In this document: positions 52,740-61,250 of the stretch, piece after piece | Numbering within the stretch: the first letter of the stretch is position 1 | How the letters are laid out: every line of letters begins with the position of its first letter | Assembly (NCBI RefSeq): GCF_001761325.1 | Contig: NZ_CP017478.1 | Coordinates: forward strand, 688,001 to 752,000 | Direction: 5' to 3' | DNA: 64,000 nucleotides | Source: Urechidicola croceus | GTDB taxonomy: Bacteria > Bacteroidota > Bacteroidia > Flavobacteriales > Flavobacteriaceae | The notes under the pieces: model-generated | Database searches by the model: none | The model's input: only the letters and a program-made list of their open reading frames with translations | Told to the model about the DNA's origin: nothing | Made by a program: the position numbers and the translations under genes

Positions 52740-54053
52740 TTAAACGATATAAATTCTCACTTTCTTTTTCTTTAATCGAGTGTTGTTTAGTTTTTCAACT
52801 AACTCTTCAGAAATAGAAACAGGAACTGCAACAAATGTACAATCGCGTTTTAATTCTATTACTCCTAATTGATCTTTACTAATTCCACCTTGTTTAAAAA
52901 ATAACCCTGCGATATCTCCTTTTGATATTTTGTCTTTTCGACCTCCTGAAATGAACAATGTTTCCCAATATCTAGGTTTACGCTCAGCTTGAACCGAAAT
53001 ATCTTCTGAAGGTGCATTCTTTTTGATAAAACTTGGAACACTCTCATCTTTCCATTTTAATACATAGGCTGTTCCTTTGGCGTTCACACGTGCTGTTCTA
53101 CCATTTCTGTGTGTAAATTCTTCTTCATGCAATGGTAATTCATAATGAATGATAAATTTCATCTCAGGAATATCAATTCCTCTAGCAGCCAAGTCGGTAG
53201 CAACAATTATTTGACTGGTTCCATTTCTGAATTTTATTAATGAACGTTCTCTATCTTGTTGCTCCATTCCACCATAAAAGCAACCATGACTGATGTTTTT
53301 TCGCTCTAAGAAATCACTAACACCTTGAATAGAATCTTTTAAATTACAGAAGATAATTCCAGGTTGATTTCCGATATGATTTAACAAATGAAGTAAGGTA
53401 TTCAATTTATTTTTTGAAGGAGAAATAACCGTTTTAATAGTTAATTTAGCACTTCTATGATTTAAATAATTAATGGTGGTTGGATTACTCATCTTTACAA
53501 AATCAGGAATCTCTACTCCTTGAGTTGCTGATGTCAATATTCTCTTTTCAATATTTGGTAAATCCTTGATAATACCAGTCATATCATATTCAAAACCAAC
53601 TTCTAATGATTTATCAAACTCATCTAATATTAGTGTTTTAATATTATCTTTTGAAAAACGATTGTTGCTAAAATGATCCGCTATTCTACCTGGAGTTCCT
53701 ATCAAAATTGCTGGTTCGTGCTTTAACTCAATTTTATCTTTACTCATAGCTCTACCTCCATACACTGCATTTACCTTATATCCAGAACCCATATTACGAA
53801 TTACCTGTTCTATTTGAATAGCCAATTCACGAGAAGGGACTAATATCAATGCTTGAATACCTATACATTTTGGATCTAGCAATTCTATGAGTGGTAATAA
53901 AAATGCTAATGTTTTTCCTGTTCCTGTTGGAGAAAGAATAATTGTATTAGCCGTTGTTCCTACTACAGAAATTGCATCTTCTTGCATAGGATTTAACTCT
54001 TGAATATTGAATTTATTTAATATTTCTTGCTGATCTTTAATTTGATTTGCCAT
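52740..54053 (-). CDS. DbpA-like DEAD-box RNA helicase
   Basis: A 437-residue ATP-dependent RNA helicase. Q-motif FNIQELNPMQEDA, P-loop SPTGTGKT, motif Ib TPGRIADH, a DEAD variant LDEFD, SAT, and motif VI HRNGRTAR, where most members have HRIGRTGR. The C-terminal 70 residues (KGDIAGLFFKQGGISKDQLGVIEL then FVAVP) are a DbpA-type RNA-binding domain, which in E. coli binds 23S rRNA helix 92. It is shorter than E. coli DbpA by about 20 residues. A role in large ribosomal subunit maturation is likely. Contrast the degenerate relative at 23448. Confidence 0.92.
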   Translation of the reverse strand: MANQIKDQQEILNKFNIQELNPMQEDAISVVGTTANTIILSPTGTGKTLAFLLPLIELLDPKCIGIQALILVPSRELAIQIEQVIRNMGSGYKVNAVYGGRAMSKDKIELKHEPAILIGTPGRIADHFSNNRFSKDNIKTLILDEFDKSLEVGFEYDMTGIIKDLPNIEKRILTSATQGVEIPDFVKMSNPTTINYLNHRSAKLTIKTVISPSKNKLNTLLHLLNHIGNQPGIIFCNLKDSIQGVSDFLERKNISHGCFYGGMEQQDRERSLIKFRNGTSQIIVATDLAARGIDIPEMKFIIHYELPLHEEEFTHRNGRTARVNAKGTAYVLKWKDESVPSFIKKNAPSEDISVQAERKPRYWETLFISGGRKDKISKGDIAGLFFKQGGISKDQLGVIELKRDCTFVAVPVSISEELVEKLNNTRLKKKKVRIYIV

Positions 54054-54240
54054 TTTGCAAAAATACTGCTATAAAATCACAGTATTCAATATAATTAGAG
54101 ATAAATAACATTATAACTACAATTATATTTTTACAATTATAAGGTAGTATCTATTATAGGAGATGAATCAATTCTTAAAAAGTATTTTTGCCTATAAAAT
54201 TTATATAAAGAGTTATATTAAATGATGATTAAAAAAAATG

Positions 54241-54684
54241 TCAAACCTTGTTTTTTGATGTGTTTTCAAATTCAAAAAGTTTTGAGTAGTCCATAACATT
54301 GTCAACATCATCTAATTCACATAAATACGAAATAACAGCACATAAACCATCAAATAGAATATCTTTTGAAGTTGTTTTAATCGGTTTCTTTGTTTTATGA
54401 TTATATGGTATTGAAAAGCCACAACCTTTAAGAAATATCGTTTCAATTTTTAAGAGTTCTATTGGTGAATATCCATAAAACTTTCTACCAAGTCTTTGAT
54501 GAACTAACCCAACATAATTTAATTGTGATGATCCATGAATATCTGTTAAATGTTTCCATGAATCAGTATTGTCGCAAATATTTCCAACAGCACATTGCTT
54601 TGAGCATTCTGGAATTAAAGTATCATTATGAAAAGCAACATATAGCTTTTGAATTGCATTATCTAATCTTTCCGAAAGTACCAT
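54241..54684 (-). CDS. Conserved Cys-rich flavobacterial protein, function unknown
   Basis: A 147-residue soluble protein with a cysteine cluster (PECSKQCAVGNICDN, Cys27, Cys31, Cys37) followed by a conserved-looking region (LNYVGLVHQRLGRKFYGYSPIELL and KGCGFSIPYNHKTKKPIK). Similar small proteins are widespread in Flavobacteriia and are often misnamed as a subunit F of the sodium-pumping NADH-quinone reductase, which they do not resemble in size or domains. The three Cys residues may bind a metal or cluster. Single gene. Confidence 0.7.
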   Translation of the reverse strand: MVLSERLDNAIQKLYVAFHNDTLIPECSKQCAVGNICDNTDSWKHLTDIHGSSQLNYVGLVHQRLGRKFYGYSPIELLKIETIFLKGCGFSIPYNHKTKKPIKTTSKDILFDGLCAVISYLCELDDVDNVMDYSKLFEFENTSKNKV

Positions 54685-54757
54685 AACAAACTATATTTCT
54701 TGTATTTACGTATAAAATTAATAAAAAACATTAAATTAGTTTGTAGATTTTTATATT

Positions 54758-54796
54758 AAAAAAGACACCCAATATTCATTGAATGTCTTTTTTTTT
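54758..54796 (-). terminator. Terminator after the subtilase gene
   Basis: AAAAAAGACA (54758-54767) pairs with TGTCTTTTTT (54784-54793). On the minus strand it follows the peptidase gene ending at 54816. Confidence 0.75.
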
Positions 54797-54815
54797 GATT
54801 TAAACTTAATTCTGA

Positions 54816-57008
54816 TTAAAAATTAACCTTCATCATGTAGATTTTATTCTTCTTTTGATTTGCAACATACAACATATTATTACTAGAGTTATAAGCTAAA
54901 CCATCTACTCTCTTTGGAGAACTTCCAGGAACAATAATTGAATCTGCAAATGCTAAATTACTTGCTTTTAAAATTGAAATTTTTCCTGTATTCGTATTTC
55001 CAAAGAATAAATAACCATCACCGTAAGCTATTGAATGACAAGCACCACCTGGGGCTGGAAATGACCTTACTACTGAACCATTTGACTTTTTAATTTTATA
55101 AATCCTACTAATTGTTGAATAGTAAAAATAAGAACCAACTGCTGTCAAACCTTCTCCTCTTCCTGAAGGTACATTAATTCCACTAATTACTGAGCCACTA
55201 AGTGATGAAAATTTATTTATTTTACCAGCACCAGTAGTAACATTTGCACCATAAATATATGAACCATCCCAAGTTAATGAGCCAAGTGTATTATTTGCAG
55301 GTGGATCTACTGCTTTTAAAACATTTCCTGTATTTGGATCTAAATAATAAATTTTTTCACTTCCTGCCTTTTGAGTTACAAACAATAATGCTGATCTTTT
55401 TGGAAACCAAGAAATTGGATGCACTCTTATACTACTAGCATAAGCCAAACCAGTACTTGAACCACTATTTGTTTGTGGATAATTAAAAGATCTAATTAAA
55501 GTTGCAGTTATATTAATTGGAGTCGCTTGTATTGCACGATATGCGTTAATTCTTCCCGTTCCTAATTTCCCTACGAAACCAGGGTTTTTAGCATCAATAT
55601 TATCAGTTGTAGTCTCAATAATTTTCCGAACTTGTTTATTAGTTAGTGATGAATTCTTAGACCAAATTAATGCTGCTAAGCCCGCTACATGTGGCGAAGC
55701 CATAGATGTACCATCTTTATAAGAATAACCACTACCAGGTACTGTAGAATATATATTAACACCCGGAGCACTCACATCAACTTTTTTTCCATAATTAGAA
55801 AAAGAAGCTTTTCTATCTCTTTGATCTGTTGCTCCAACAGAAATAACTTCAGGGTAAATTGCTGGATATTGTGGTGTAATATTTATATCGTTATTTGCAT
55901 TTCCTGCAGCAAAAACAACAACGACATTACTACTTAGAACTGCTTTTCTGATTGCATAATATACACCAGTATGATGACCGCTCATCCTCCAACTGCAATT
56001 AATTACATATCTTTTGCTTCTATGTGTTCTTGCTTGTGTTGCTACATAATTTATAGCATCGGCTCTATTTGCATTTTTTCCAGAAGTTAAATTAACTCTT
56101 AATGGCATGATAGAACAACTTGGCGCAACTCCCATTACTCCTATTTGATTATCTACAGCTGCAGCAGTTCCAGCAACATGCGTTCCGTGCGTACCTCCAT
56201 CCATTGGGCTTTTAGAAGTTGATGAAGCAAAATTCCAATCTTCGCTTCCGCGAGGTAAAATATTACTTCTTAAATCTGGATGAGTATAATCTACACCAGT
56301 ATCAATAACTGCAACAATTACATTTTTATCACCTCTTTCGTAGTTCCAAGCCAATGTTGCGTCAATATCGGCATCATTCGTACCAGTTACCCCATCAACA
56401 GTTTGACCTAAATTACGCAAACCCCATAATTTTGAGAAACTTGGGTCGTTAGGAACATAAAGTTCATCATTAATTCCAATTTCTGAAGCTTCTGAAAACT
56501 CTACTTCTTCAATTTGATTAAAATTTGTAATTGTTTCAAAAAGACCTTTTCCTTCTGGAACACTCAAAGTATAATAACCTTCTGTTTTTTGCTTTTTAAT
56601 AATTTCAGCCTTTTCCTTTTTTAAGATTTTTACTATTTCTTTTTCAGAAATTCCTTCTTTAAATTGAACAGTAAACTCATCTGGCATAAAATAATGAGTA
56701 TTCTCTTCTTCATCAACCATAGATGGTAATGAGTTTGCAACAAACTTATTGTCTTTCAAACTAGTTGCACTCATAGTGTCAGAATTCACTGTTGAAGACT
56801 CAATTATTGCAAATCCTTCTTCTAAGTTAACTGATGTACTTGCCCTTAAGATTGATTCGGTTTTAGCATCTAATACATCTAAACTTTCCATTTCATTAGT
56901 GTCAAGACTTACTACTAATTGATCTTCATTTGCAGTAAAACTTCTTTTTTTGTTCATTAATTTGTCGAAAAATTCAAATTTCGACTCATTTTTGGTTTGT
57001 GTTTTCAT
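54816..57008 (-). CDS. S8-family (subtilisin-like) serine peptidase without a signal peptide
   Basis: A 730-residue peptidase. Residues 105-175 resemble an inhibitor-like prodomain. The catalytic triad is intact: Asp236 in VIDTGVDYTHPD, His277 in GTHGTHVAGT and Ser435 in GTSMASPHVAGLAALIW, with the oxyanion Asn370 in FAAGN. Residues about 500-730 form a repeated strand-rich region with KIYYLDPNTG, GSYIYGAN, GSYFYYSTIS and GYLFFGNTNTG, resembling beta-propeller blades. The N-terminus (MKTQTKNESKFEFFDKLMNKK) is charged with no signal peptide or membrane segment, so it is either cytoplasmic or exported by an unusual route. No secretion-system sorting tail is evident. Confidence 0.92.
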   Translation of the reverse strand: MKTQTKNESKFEFFDKLMNKKRSFTANEDQLVVSLDTNEMESLDVLDAKTESILRASTSVNLEEGFAIIESSTVNSDTMSATSLKDNKFVANSLPSMVDEEENTHYFMPDEFTVQFKEGISEKEIVKILKKEKAEIIKKQKTEGYYTLSVPEGKGLFETITNFNQIEEVEFSEASEIGINDELYVPNDPSFSKLWGLRNLGQTVDGVTGTNDADIDATLAWNYERGDKNVIVAVIDTGVDYTHPDLRSNILPRGSEDWNFASSTSKSPMDGGTHGTHVAGTAAAVDNQIGVMGVAPSCSIMPLRVNLTSGKNANRADAINYVATQARTHRSKRYVINCSWRMSGHHTGVYYAIRKAVLSSNVVVVFAAGNANNDINITPQYPAIYPEVISVGATDQRDRKASFSNYGKKVDVSAPGVNIYSTVPGSGYSYKDGTSMASPHVAGLAALIWSKNSSLTNKQVRKIIETTTDNIDAKNPGFVGKLGTGRINAYRAIQATPINITATLIRSFNYPQTNSGSSTGLAYASSIRVHPISWFPKRSALLFVTQKAGSEKIYYLDPNTGNVLKAVDPPANNTLGSLTWDGSYIYGANVTTGAGKINKFSSLSGSVISGINVPSGRGEGLTAVGSYFYYSTISRIYKIKKSNGSVVRSFPAPGGACHSIAYGDGYLFFGNTNTGKISILKASNLAFADSIIVPGSSPKRVDGLAYNSSNNMLYVANQKKNKIYMMKVNF

Positions 57009-57231
57009 AACGTACTTTTTAAATTAAATATTTATGCAAATATCTAACATACAGCAATTTACACTTGTAGTCTAACCACTGTTTTCGCTCAAGTTGAACA
57101 CTGTAATTTGAATAGGAAAACAACCTTTTTCAAAAAGTCAATACACTAATTAAGAACTGTTTACAATTACGAAAGTCTATTTTAAACGTGTTTAGGAGAA
57201 ATTGAATGAGTCTAATTAAGAAAATTAATTT
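57009..57231. other. Spacer upstream of the subtilase gene
   Basis: About 220 AT-rich bases; nothing recognisable beyond the expected promoter region. Confidence 0.4.
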
Positions 57232-57459
57232 CTAATGGAGAATTTCTCATAGCTCTGACTTATAGGTACATAATCGCTACCTATTAGAATACCGCTACTT
57301 TCTATAGTATCAATTTTTTCTACATTGATAATATAAGACCTATGAACTCTTTGAAACTGTTGGGTAATTTTAGCTCTAGATCTTTCATTGACAAAAGTGT
57401 AAGAATCTTTTTATTTTCAAAAACTACAGAAATATAATTTCCTTCCAAATATAAAAGTT
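57232..57459 (-). pseudogene. Broken LytTR-domain gene fragment
   Basis: The minus strand encodes most of a LytTR DNA-binding domain related to the response regulator at 58837: EGNYISVVFENKKILTL, then SMKDLELKLP, a one-base deletion at about 57360 that shifts the frame, and QFQRVHRSYIINVEKIDTIE to PISQSYEKF. The N-terminal receiver half is absent. Bases 57366-57443 are almost identical to 58993-59072, while the flanking parts are only about 70% alike. It is a non-functional partial duplicate. Confidence 0.8.
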
Positions 57460-57575
57460 ATGATAAAGACGAAACTACACAAAAAAATAAATTTTACAAA
57501 TAGCACTTGCTTAAATATTAAATCCCTAACTTACAGTCAGTTAAGTATTTATTAATTTAAAACAGAATAAGAACT
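57460..57575. other. Spacer before the toxin-like gene
   Basis: Nothing recognisable beyond expected promoter position; a CTAACTTACAGTCAGTTAAG near 57529-57545 is a short imperfect dyad. Confidence 0.35.
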
Positions 57576-58730
57576 ATGGAAATCACCAAAACTTTACTAA
57601 CTAAAACTTGTCATTTTATTATCCAAACAACCTTTGGTAATGATTTAGTTGCTCAGGAATCTGGTTCAGGAACTAGTGGACATTTATTGAGGTACCCTCC
57701 ACCAAATGGTGTACCCAATCAATACTATAAATTTTTAATTTACCATGATCCTGATAAGGATCGTAAATTTCGCATGGTTGTAGTAGGCTGGCCTGAATTT
57801 CAAGTTCAGTTAGAAAGTGATCGCGCACGAATAGTTAAATTTGCTGACTCTGATTATCAGCGATTTATATTTAAGATTGCACCTCCACCAACAATTGAGA
57901 CAGATAAAAATAAACAATGGTATTATTTACAAGGGATTGGTGTTAATTTAAATTTTGACTTTGCTACACATAGGTATGTTTTCCCGTCTATAAATTCAAA
58001 AGATGAAGCTAAATTAAAGTTAGTACCTATTGATGTTGTAGAGCCAGACACAAGTAAGCTTCAGGCTCCGATTAGCCTTTTAAACAGCGAGATAAAACCA
58101 CCTGCTCATTATATAAATACTGAAGGAGATGAATGGGGAAACAAAGTCATTTCTAAAGAGGCAATTCCTGCATCACTAATAAAAGATGAAGATTATAGAA
58201 CGAAAAGTGATCAAATAAAAATAAGTCCATATTACTATCTTAAACGTGAAAAATTTTGGAGTTCAAAACGGCTTCCTATTATTACACTTTCAAAACAGAA
58301 TAAAACCGAAGTTTCTGAAGAGTATACTTCTTCTTTCACAAGTACTGATTACCAAAGTGTAGAAAAAGTTATTGGGCATACATTTAATGCATCTATTGAA
58401 GTTTACGGCAAAAAAACAACTGAAGTGGGCGTGCAAGATAGTGGTTTATCAGCTTCGCAAAAAAATGAAGTAGGAGGATCTTTAAAACTTGCATATCAAT
58501 TCCAAGATCAAACTACAACACTTAATCAAAAAACACAATCTAAAGAGGAAAATATTAAAAAAACATTGAAAAAAACCTATAGGCAACTTGATAGTAATGA
58601 AGGCGATATTAGACTACGTCATTGGGTGCCTGTTGATCGCTATACGCTAACAAATAGCAGAGGAAAAATTATTGGGCAATGGGAACATACCGACCCAAAC
58701 CAAATTACTCATCAAGAAGTTAATCGTTAG
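57576..58730 (+). CDS. Putative beta-trefoil/aerolysin-like protein
   Basis: A 384-residue protein that I cannot assign with certainty. The N-terminal 140 residues look like a lectin-type beta-trefoil (CHFIIQTTFGNDLVAQES, YYKFLIYHDPDKDRKFRMVV, QRFIFKIAPPP). The C-terminal half has long Ser/Thr-rich alternating strands (KNKTEVSEEYTSSFTSTDYQ, FNASIEVYGKKTTEVGV, GGSLKLAYQFQDQTTTLNQK) like the membrane-inserting region of aerolysin-type pore-forming proteins and Bin/Toxin_10-like insecticidal toxins. No signal peptide. It lies between a broken and an intact LytTR gene and has its own terminator. Confidence 0.55.
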   Translation: MEITKTLLTKTCHFIIQTTFGNDLVAQESGSGTSGHLLRYPPPNGVPNQYYKFLIYHDPDKDRKFRMVVVGWPEFQVQLESDRARIVKFADSDYQRFIFKIAPPPTIETDKNKQWYYLQGIGVNLNFDFATHRYVFPSINSKDEAKLKLVPIDVVEPDTSKLQAPISLLNSEIKPPAHYINTEGDEWGNKVISKEAIPASLIKDEDYRTKSDQIKISPYYYLKREKFWSSKRLPIITLSKQNKTEVSEEYTSSFTSTDYQSVEKVIGHTFNASIEVYGKKTTEVGVQDSGLSASQKNEVGGSLKLAYQFQDQTTTLNQKTQSKEENIKKTLKKTYRQLDSNEGDIRLRHWVPVDRYTLTNSRGKIIGQWEHTDPNQITHQEVNR

Positions 58731-58763
58731 CATTAAAATTTAAAAGTTAATTGATGTTATAAA

Positions 58764-58793
58764 AAACCAGAGAATTTATTTTTCTCTGGTTTT
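58764..58793. terminator. Bidirectional terminator
   Basis: AAACCAGAGAA (58764-58774) pairs with TTCTCTGGTTT (58782-58792), then T. It can serve the toxin-like gene and the convergent LytTR regulator. Confidence 0.85.
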
Positions 58794-58836
58794 ATATTGT
58801 GCAGAAATTATGAACTCCTCTATTTGCAAGAAACTT

Positions 58837-59520
58837 TTAATTTAAAAAGTGAATTTTTTGATGGAGCACCTTTTCATAACTTTGACTAATAGGAATTTCA
58901 TTTTGACCTATTTTAATACTATTACTATCAATAACATCAATCGCATTTAAATTAATAATATATGATCTATGAACTCTTTGGAACTGTTGAGGTAATTTTA
59001 GCTCTAGATCTTTCATTGACATAAGTGTAAGAATCTTTTTATTTTCAAAGACTACAGAAATATAATTTCCTTCAGATTTAAAAAAATGAACTTCAGTTAA
59101 ATCTATATGAACAAATTTATTACTATCCTTTATAAAAATTTTAGCACTACTTGTTTGCTTATTATTTTCATTGAAACTTTTGGCTTTTTGAAACCCTCTA
59201 AAAAAAAGTGAAAAATCTATCGGTTTTACTAAATAATCAACAATTTGATTGTAATTGTAAGAATCTAAAGCAAATTCTTTGTGAGAAGTTACCATAACAA
59301 CTGCTGTACTTTGACTAATTATGTTCAATAATTCTTTTCCTGTTATATCAGGTAGATTAAAGTCTAAAAAAATAATATCATAATTAGTTTCTGATATTAA
59401 ATTCACTGCTTCAAAACCAGATTCTGTTTTAGTTACTGAAGTGATTTCTTGAATCTTTTCGCAAAAAAAGAATAGCAAATCACAAATTAAAGGATCATCA
59501 TCAACAATAAGGCATTTCAT
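58837..59520 (-). CDS. LytTR-family response regulator
   Basis: A 227-residue two-component regulator. The receiver domain has the acidic pocket VDDDP (6-10), phospho-acceptor Asp53 in IIFLDFNLPD, Thr in VVMVTSHKE and Lys in YLVKPID. The C-terminal LytTR domain (about 125-225) contains EGNYISVVFENKKILTL and QFQRVHRSYIINL. Such regulators usually pair with LytS-like kinases; none adjoins it. The nearest kinase is the hybrid protein at 61251. The gene faces the toxin-like gene tail-to-tail and is divergent from the haloperoxidase gene. Confidence 0.93.
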   Translation of the reverse strand: MKCLIVDDDPLICDLLFFFCEKIQEITSVTKTESGFEAVNLISETNYDIIFLDFNLPDITGKELLNIISQSTAVVMVTSHKEFALDSYNYNQIVDYLVKPIDFSLFFRGFQKAKSFNENNKQTSSAKIFIKDSNKFVHIDLTEVHFFKSEGNYISVVFENKKILTLMSMKDLELKLPQQFQRVHRSYIINLNAIDVIDSNSIKIGQNEIPISQSYEKVLHQKIHFLN

Positions 59521-59631
59521 AATTCAAATAATAAATAAGTGATTTCATCAACCAATATACAACTTTCAAATAAAACAAATAATTAGTGTTTAATAAAAAA
59601 CTAATATTGGTAAAACTTAACTTATTTATTT

Positions 59632-61122
59632 ATGAAAACCCAAAAAATATGGCTTGTACTAGCCCTTTTAACCTTAACTATCACTTATAGTTTTTCTGTA
59701 AAAAAATTTAGTGAACTTGAAGTTAAAAACATCAAAGTAGACCCTCAAGCAACTGGCGCTGATAATGTTGCGTACCAATGGGCATATCTAGCTCTTGAAG
59801 GTACAGCAAATGATACTGATAAATTTAAACCTAGACCTACAATAACGTCGCGTTTTTTAGGACTTATTTTTACATCAATATTTGATTCTTGGTCACGATA
59901 TGATGCAAAAGCATCAACAGTTTACTTGAATAATGTAGATCGAAGACCACTTGATGAAAGAACAATTAAAAACAAAGAAATTGCTATAAGTTATGCAGCC
60001 TACAGAACTTTGAATGAGTATTATTATTCTGATAGTTTATTGTTTAGAAATAAAATGATTGAACTTGGGCTTGACCCAGATAATACTTCACTTGATCCAA
60101 CGACTCCTGAAGGCATAGGAAATTTAGCTGCAAAAGCGGTGATTGAGGCTCGAAAAACTGATGGCTCTAATCAATATGGAGAAGTTGAAGGTTCAAATGG
60201 CATTCCATATTTTGACTATACAATGTATCAACCTGTTAATGATGTCGATTTAAATAATGACCCTAATAGATGGCAACCAAAATATTTTTCTGATGGCAAA
60301 GGAGGTACCTTCGCTCCTAGTTGCCTTACTCCTTATTGGCAAAAAGTTGAACCATTACTATTAAAATCATCTGACCAATTTAGACCAGGTCCACCTCCAA
60401 TGATTGGTTCAGAACAACTTAAAAAGGAAGTAAAAGAAGTTATAGACTTACAAGCCAATTTAACACCAGAAAATAAGGCTCTAGTAGAATTTATGAGGGA
60501 TGGGCCAAAATCTGTTCAACAAGCAGGACATTGGTTAAAATTATCACAAGATGTATCAATAAGAGATCAACACACTCTTGATGAAGATGTTAAAATGTAT
60601 TTTTTAGTTGAATCAGTTGCTATGGATGGTTTTATTGCATGTTGGGATTCGAAAATGTTTTATGATTATGCGCGACCATTTGCACTTGTACATGAGTATT
60701 ATCAAGATCAAATAATTACTGCTTGGGGAGGTCCAGGTAAAGGTATGATCCAAATGAATGGACAAGAGTGGAGACCATATTCACCAGATACTTTCCTTTG
60801 CCCTCCATTTCCAAGTTATGTTTCTGGTCACAGCACAATAAGCGGTGGTTGTGCTGAAGCATTAAGATTATTTAAAGGAAGTGACGAGTTTGGTGTTGAA
60901 GTTGAATTAATTCCTGGTATACTAACTGATCCTGATAACTTAGATGATCCTGTCATTATAAAATTTCCAACTTTTACTGAGGCTGCTGAAATGGCTGGAA
61001 TTTCAAGAGTTATGGGAGGTTATCATATACAAGCAGATAATTTGGAAGGCTTAGAATTAGGTAGAAATGTTGCTCGGTACAATTTTATGAAATTCAAAGA
61101 ATTGTTAGGTGAAGAGATTTAA
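59632..61122 (+). CDS. Vanadium-dependent haloperoxidase-like (PAP2 superfamily) secreted protein
   Basis: A 496-residue exported protein (signal peptide MKTQKIWLVLALLTLTITYS). The vanadate/phosphate-binding residues match those of vanadium haloperoxidases with the right spacing: Lys341 and Arg348 in DSKMFYDYARP, Ser398-Gly399-His400 in PSYVSGHSTISGG, and Arg459 with His465 in SRVMGGYHIQAD. These enzymes oxidise halides with peroxide in marine bacteria and algae. A related acid phosphatase activity is possible, since the two share this site. It is divergent from the LytTR regulator at 58837 and 128 bases upstream of the hybrid kinase, which suggests a regulatory link. Confidence 0.88.
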   Translation: MKTQKIWLVLALLTLTITYSFSVKKFSELEVKNIKVDPQATGADNVAYQWAYLALEGTANDTDKFKPRPTITSRFLGLIFTSIFDSWSRYDAKASTVYLNNVDRRPLDERTIKNKEIAISYAAYRTLNEYYYSDSLLFRNKMIELGLDPDNTSLDPTTPEGIGNLAAKAVIEARKTDGSNQYGEVEGSNGIPYFDYTMYQPVNDVDLNNDPNRWQPKYFSDGKGGTFAPSCLTPYWQKVEPLLLKSSDQFRPGPPPMIGSEQLKKEVKEVIDLQANLTPENKALVEFMRDGPKSVQQAGHWLKLSQDVSIRDQHTLDEDVKMYFLVESVAMDGFIACWDSKMFYDYARPFALVHEYYQDQIITAWGGPGKGMIQMNGQEWRPYSPDTFLCPPFPSYVSGHSTISGGCAEALRLFKGSDEFGVEVELIPGILTDPDNLDDPVIIKFPTFTEAAEMAGISRVMGGYHIQADNLEGLELGRNVARYNFMKFKELLGEEI

Positions 61123-61173
61123 TTGAATTGAAAAAGAAAAATTTAGATATTTACTACTAATTGTTCGTTATCT

Positions 61174-61210
61174 ATTTGGGTTGATGCTTTATTTTTGCAT
61201 TAACCCAAAT
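61174..61210 (+). terminator. Hairpin after the haloperoxidase gene
   Basis: ATTTGGGTTGATGC (61174-61187) pairs with GCATTAACCCAAAT (61197-61210), with one G-T pair. Only a short T-containing tail follows, so termination may be partial; it also lies 41 bases before the kinase start. Confidence 0.55.
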
Positions 61211-61250
61211 TATATTTAAATTAGACTGCATCTAATTGCATAGATTTAAA

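Noticed and set aside
52865-53047. 60-codon frame within the DbpA-like helicase gene
   Set aside because: It is on the same strand in another frame, fully inside a well-supported gene.
61236-61250. TTG start for the hybrid kinase
   Set aside because: The ATG 15 bases later gives a normal N-terminus directly before the first membrane helix; either is possible, but ATG is preferred.
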